Shown here in pieces: positions 59,955-64,000 of a stretch of DNA of 64,000 nt. Position 1 is the first letter of the stretch. Each line of letters opens with the position of its first letter. Under the pieces are notes generated by a model that saw nothing but the letters and a program-made list of their open reading frames with translations, made no database searches and was not told where the DNA came from. The position numbers and the translations under genes were made by a program. The stretch comes from Mytilus californianus (Eukaryota; Mollusca; Bivalvia; Mytilida; Mytilidae): NCBI RefSeq assembly GCF_021869535.1, contig NW_026262593.1:70644322-70708321 (forward strand), read 5' to 3'.

Positions 59955-61182
59955 TAGGGTGAAAAAAGAGAACATTCAGAATTTAACCAAATTTTCTTTA
60001 TCTCACAGATTTTAAAGAAATTAACTCAAATATGAAGTTTTATAAATATTTCATGAAGATTGATAGAATCCTGGGCCTTAGATATGATGACTCAGCATAA
60101 ATTCACAGTTTACAGTATTCATAGTTTACTTAAAGTCCTGAATACAAAATTAATTCATAATATTTGCATGTTTGTAAGTTAAATTGTTAAGAAGTGCTTA
60201 TATTTACTCTTCGCAGTCATTGAAACTCATCGATCCTTCCTGAATATTATTTATGGGGTGAGTGTGTCCTGTCGTTAACCCAAAAGTTAGCCGTAACACC
60301 TAAATCTGCTTTTTTGTCACCACGGCATAAAAAATACAAGCTAGAAATACAAAAATATCTCAACAAAACTTACAATAGTGTGTTCTATCCTGAATATGTA
60401 CTAAATATTCCAAATTGCTAGAAACAGCAGAATAATTTAGGAAATTTGAGGCCCCAGGGGCAAAAAACATAGAAAATTGCCTACCCCCTGGGTCATAAAA
60501 CAGATAATTTAACCTGTAAATGCTATGATTTTATGATTTTTAAGTTCTTGATATAGAAAACAATAACTATGCTTGGAAGTTATGCAAAAATCAGATGTTA
60601 GCAGTCATCTCTATAACATTTTAAGTGAATTTATATCTCAGACTGGTATCTGCATACATACAACTATTGCAAATATGGCTTTGTTTGAACACTTCTAGTA
60701 TATTTATTAGGTAAATTGTGTCAGATATATGGTTACAGATGATACTGTTGTGACAAGAATTCTAAATTGACCATTTGAGGTAGAAAATGTGAACTTTAAT
60801 TGACAAATAGGCATACAGTAAGATGTGGACTGGAGACAGAGGCAGGATTGGATATTTTATATAATCTTGAATGTTGTAATGATTGACTGCTAAACATAAC
60901 ATTTATAGTATTCTGATATGCTTTCAATATGTTATCAAAACAGTTTTAAACAGGTTCTAGGCATTTTATATCAGAAAATATGCAAGTAGGGTAAGCTGGC
61001 AATAATTAAAGTCTTGTTTTCGAATTCTTTTAAAAATTAAAACAGGGGAGGGGTATAAAATGTTCAGTAAAAAAAAAACTTAGAGTATACACAGTGATTT
61101 CTTTCAGGCTATAATGCTGATAAATGAGTATTAATGTGAGAAAAACTGATTTTAGAGAGTTTCCTATTTGAATAAATGTTTG
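59955..61182. other. 1.23-kb segment between the two TIR elements
   Basis: AT-rich, with 'gaggccccaggggcaaaaaa' near 60450 the only GC-rich patch. I see no ORF, tRNA or known repeat. It may be unique sequence or the inside of a composite element. Confidence 0.5.
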
Positions 61183-61638
61183 TATAGGTTGCACTTTGTA
61201 AATACAGCTGTTTCTCAAACCACGCCTCTTTTGGGGAGATTTAGAATATTCATAGAAAATTAATTTTGTTTACATACTGGTTCCCAGTTATGCTCTCTGT
61301 GTTCCATCTCATAGAGACATAACTTGGGAATGTTACCAGTAAATATACATGTGCATATTGTTTACATTGAAATCTGTGGTAACCCTTCATTCGAGGTAGG
61401 GGTAGTTAAGAAAATTAGTGTTAGTTTAAACTCTGAAAAGTTCAGGGCATATAAACGTTGAAAATATGCCGCACAGCCCTATATTTTGACCTTTGAAAAA
61501 AATTGTAGTGCATATGAACTTTCAATTCTAGGATAAGATTTTGTTCAAAACTTCATAGTAAAAGTGGTACAGTTTTAGCCGTAAAAGGAGTTCCTATGGG
61601 AAATTGCATTGCCAATATTTACAGAAATGCAACCTATA
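61183..61638. mobile_element. 456-bp TIR element, copy 2
   Basis: Same length and same orientation as 59499-59954; the only difference I found is 'gaaatctgtgg' for 'gaaatatgtgg'. TA is found just outside both ends. Confidence 0.85.
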
Positions 61639-62980
61639 GAGGGCTGCTTAAGTTGGATCTTTGATATTCAATACGATTTAAATTCAAATCGTTCAAATTA
61701 TGCGTCTGCTGTCGGCTTCGATATAAATTGAGCAAGTTGTGCATCTTTACAATCCAGGGAGTATACTCAGAACGATACACAGTAGTAACTACACTGAGTA
61801 TGTGACATTATAATTTACAAACATTGCCCTCAATTAATTATTCAACTAAATTTTAAAATGCTTTAAACTTTGTTTTATATTTTCGATCGGTCAGGTTTGA
61901 CGCCTTATCATACACAAAGGAACTGATTCTATCTATTTAAGTGTTATCTGTGACTTCATATTTTAAATGTTTCATCAAAATGATACCAATGTTAACCTGA
62001 CATAACTGTCAAAAGCTTAAGAAAAAAGTATGTTTTAGATTAAGAAAACACTCAAATGACTACAAAAACAATTACTAGTAATATGTATCCAGCAAACAAT
62101 GTGTACAAATATTAATCAACAAATTCAAACTTTTTCTTGGCTCATCCTGCCTCCTGAAATACCAAATAAGCCATCGCATGGTGTATGTTATTCTCTGTCG
62201 ACCTTATACTTTTTCATGGTGTGTAGAATTTAGCTTGTTTTTTATATGACAATGTGACCACCAGGCACACCATGGCCGAAAATAAACATAATAGTAAAAT
62301 AAGGTCATCACTTAAAAACCATAACAGATACAGAAAATATGATCAGTGGGTGAAAATATTTTCGGAAGGTGACAATTGACATGCATTCAATTTTTACCAT
62401 GTACATCCTACAATAGCAAATTCTATCACGATTAAATAGCAACACTTAGTATATATCACCTATAGAATATTCCATGGTTTGATTTCATTTCAGTTCACGT
62501 GTTCAGAGACATATATATTGTACCAATAATTATGTCTCTGATGTCTTTTTGGAAAATAGAACAAAAGAAAACGTTCTCGTTTGCTTTAAATATGAACGTT
62601 TGACCGCCTATGATGACCATTAGTCCATGGTGTGTCTCCGATCGGAACCAAAATAAAATACTTGTGGGGAACTTCAAACGCAAACACAGATATCTGACAG
62701 GTTTGATTGTATAGGTTTACTGGTACCAATCTGATACCGTTTAACTCTTGCGACCATATTGGGTTTTTTGTTAGGTAATACAGTGACAACATATTGTTAT
62801 GATATTTTCTAAATTACATTCCAGGGTGATTATCCTGTATGTGTTACACAATATAAAAATATAAATCTGATTTTCATTATCTGGTTTCCAGAAATGTTGA
62901 AGAATTTCTAGTTGTTATGAACATTTTTCCTGGTTTTTGTTTTGCCTCAAAGAATTCATTTATGCGAGACTTAAACAACA
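61639..62980. other. No feature seen
   Basis: AT-rich. Two overlapping minus frames of 62-68 codons at 62495-62792 lack recognisable domains. Confidence 0.45.
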
Positions 62981-62984
62981 TGTG

Positions 62985-63430
62985 TGCGCTTTACAGCGTT
63001 GGTGTCGTTGTTCGAACAAGTTTGTGTTTAGGTTACTTAAAAAAACCTTATTACAACTCGATCATATTTGGCATGCTGTTGTATAAGGTTAGCATGGATA
63101 TATTGGCAAATCTCATATCCATGGATTTTGCATAGTTTAAAAGTTGAAGTTTCTAATTAATTTAATTTCAGGGCAAACATTTGTGAGTTCATGATTTCTC
63201 CCATAGAGATTATTTGCCCTTTCCCCTCAGTTACGGTCCATTGAACTTGAAACTGTTGCATGCCTAGTTTGCATGTTAAAGTTGGATTGGTTCAGTTGAA
63301 CTGAAGTGAACCACTAATTGTAGCTAGCTAGGTCAATGATATGTGTAATTAATGAAGTTGTATAAGCAGTAGTAGTATACGTAGCATACATGTATAATTC
63401 CCATTGAGATTATATGCCCCTTCATCATTG
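62985..63430 (+). repeat. Diverged pearl-type ~167-bp units
   Basis: 'caagtttgtgtttaggttac', 'ggcatgctgttgtataaggt', 'ggcaaatctcatatccatgg' and 'agagattatttgccctttcc' follow the same order as in the units at 5263-6130. About two and a half worn copies. A diverged third runs toward 63500. Confidence 0.7.
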
Positions 63431-63654
63431 TCATGTTTTATTGATTAACAAAAGCATAGATTATACATGTTCACGTTGTGATTAAGTCATGTTAAGAAGA
63501 ATCTGGTGATAAAATCAGTGATAGATAGTTGAAAAGCATGCTTGTATTGGCATTTTCAACATCAGCGATGGATTTAGGGTACCTGGATTTAGAGGATCAA
63601 GGGATCCACTTCCTTATGTATGAGTTTCATGTATGATACAGCATAGACTTGTCT

Positions 63655-64000
63655 GATATAGTCTGTGTTTTTGTTAGATGTATTTCTATTTGTATCCATC
63701 TGATGAGTTAAGCCTTTTTCAACTGATTTTTATGGTTTGTTCTTATGTTGGAATATTCCACCATAGCCAAGGTTAGGGGGGGGGGGGGTTGGCGCCCGCT
63801 TACATGTTTATTCCCGCCACATTCTGTATGTATGTGCCTGTTCCAAGTCCGGAGCCTGTAATTCTGAGTGGTTGTCGTTATTTGCTGTGTTACATATTTG
63901 TTTTTCGTTCATTATTTTGTACATAAATTAGACCGTTAGTTTTCTCGTTTTAATTGTTTTACATTTGTCATTTCGGGGCCTTTTATAGCTGACTAGGTAG
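63655..64000 (+). repeat. Dispersed ~600-bp repeat, running off the window edge
   Basis: From 'tatagtctgtgtttttgtta' through a G-run at 63777-63788, 'aagtccggagcctgtaattc' and 'ttagttttctcgttttaatt' to 'catttcggggccttttatag'. Its uninterrupted 'ttttacatttgtcatttcgg' shows the empty target of the Ngaro-like insertion. Confidence 0.85.

Noticed and set aside
59499..61638. LTR retrotransposon with 456-bp LTRs
   Set aside because: Ends are not TG...CA, each repeat has its own inverted termini and TA flanks, no coding or primer-binding site was seen between them, and no outer target duplication. Kept only as an alternative in the findings.
62495..62792. Two overlapping minus-strand ORFs
   Set aside because: Short, in different frames, no recognisable motif or splice context.

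Overview
The window looks like gene-poor, AT-rich, intron- and repeat-dense nuclear DNA of a bivalve mollusc. A Mytilus-like mussel is my best guess, from remembered dispersed repeats such as those ending in 'ttggcaatcataccacatct' and those containing 'ccttcaacacggagcc'. There is no operon structure, and most open frames are chance or belong to mobile elements.

One host gene can be assembled completely. It is a plus-strand SLC17 (sialin-type) anion transporter running from the ATG at 27218 to the TGA at 54978. Its 11 coding exons all have GT/AG borders and compatible phases and give 503 residues, the normal length for the family. Its introns hold most of the repeats in the right half of the window. 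Two small plus-strand exons at 1924-2027 and 2598-2654 probably belong to a second, unrecognised gene.

Left part (1-9.6 kb): a 30-bp minisatellite, the 3' end of a LINE, a long foldback hairpin, a pearl/Helentron-like element with a ~167-bp tandem core, tRNA-derived SINEs and a small fragment resembling a P-element/THAP9 transposase. At 9.6-14.7 kb lies a nearly full-length LINE (ORF1, then AP endonuclease and reverse transcriptase). It abuts a decayed minus-strand tyrosine-recombinase (YR) retrotransposon at 14.7-20.5 kb, with Gag, RT N-terminus, RNase H, recombinase and an SGNH-hydrolase-like domain. A Penelope-type fragment and a low-complexity array interrupt that element.

Middle (20.5-37 kb): minisatellites, SINEs, a ~1.65-kb inverted-repeat element, a ~1.2-kb array of ~30-bp repeats and three more hairpin or long-TIR elements, the last several inside intron 1 of the transporter. 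Intron 2 holds a young, structurally complete Ngaro-like YR retrotransposon (39218-44158, antisense to the host gene) with split direct repeats A1-ORFs-B1A2-B2. It sits inside a dispersed repeat whose uninterrupted copies elsewhere in the window show the empty site.

Right part (55-64 kb): Penelope-like fragments, a nearly identical pair of 456-bp TIR elements, a diverged copy of the pearl-type array and a dispersed repeat running off the window edge. No cellular RNA gene, CRISPR array or prokaryotic system is visible. Exon joins and family calls come from reading the sequence by eye; no database search was run.
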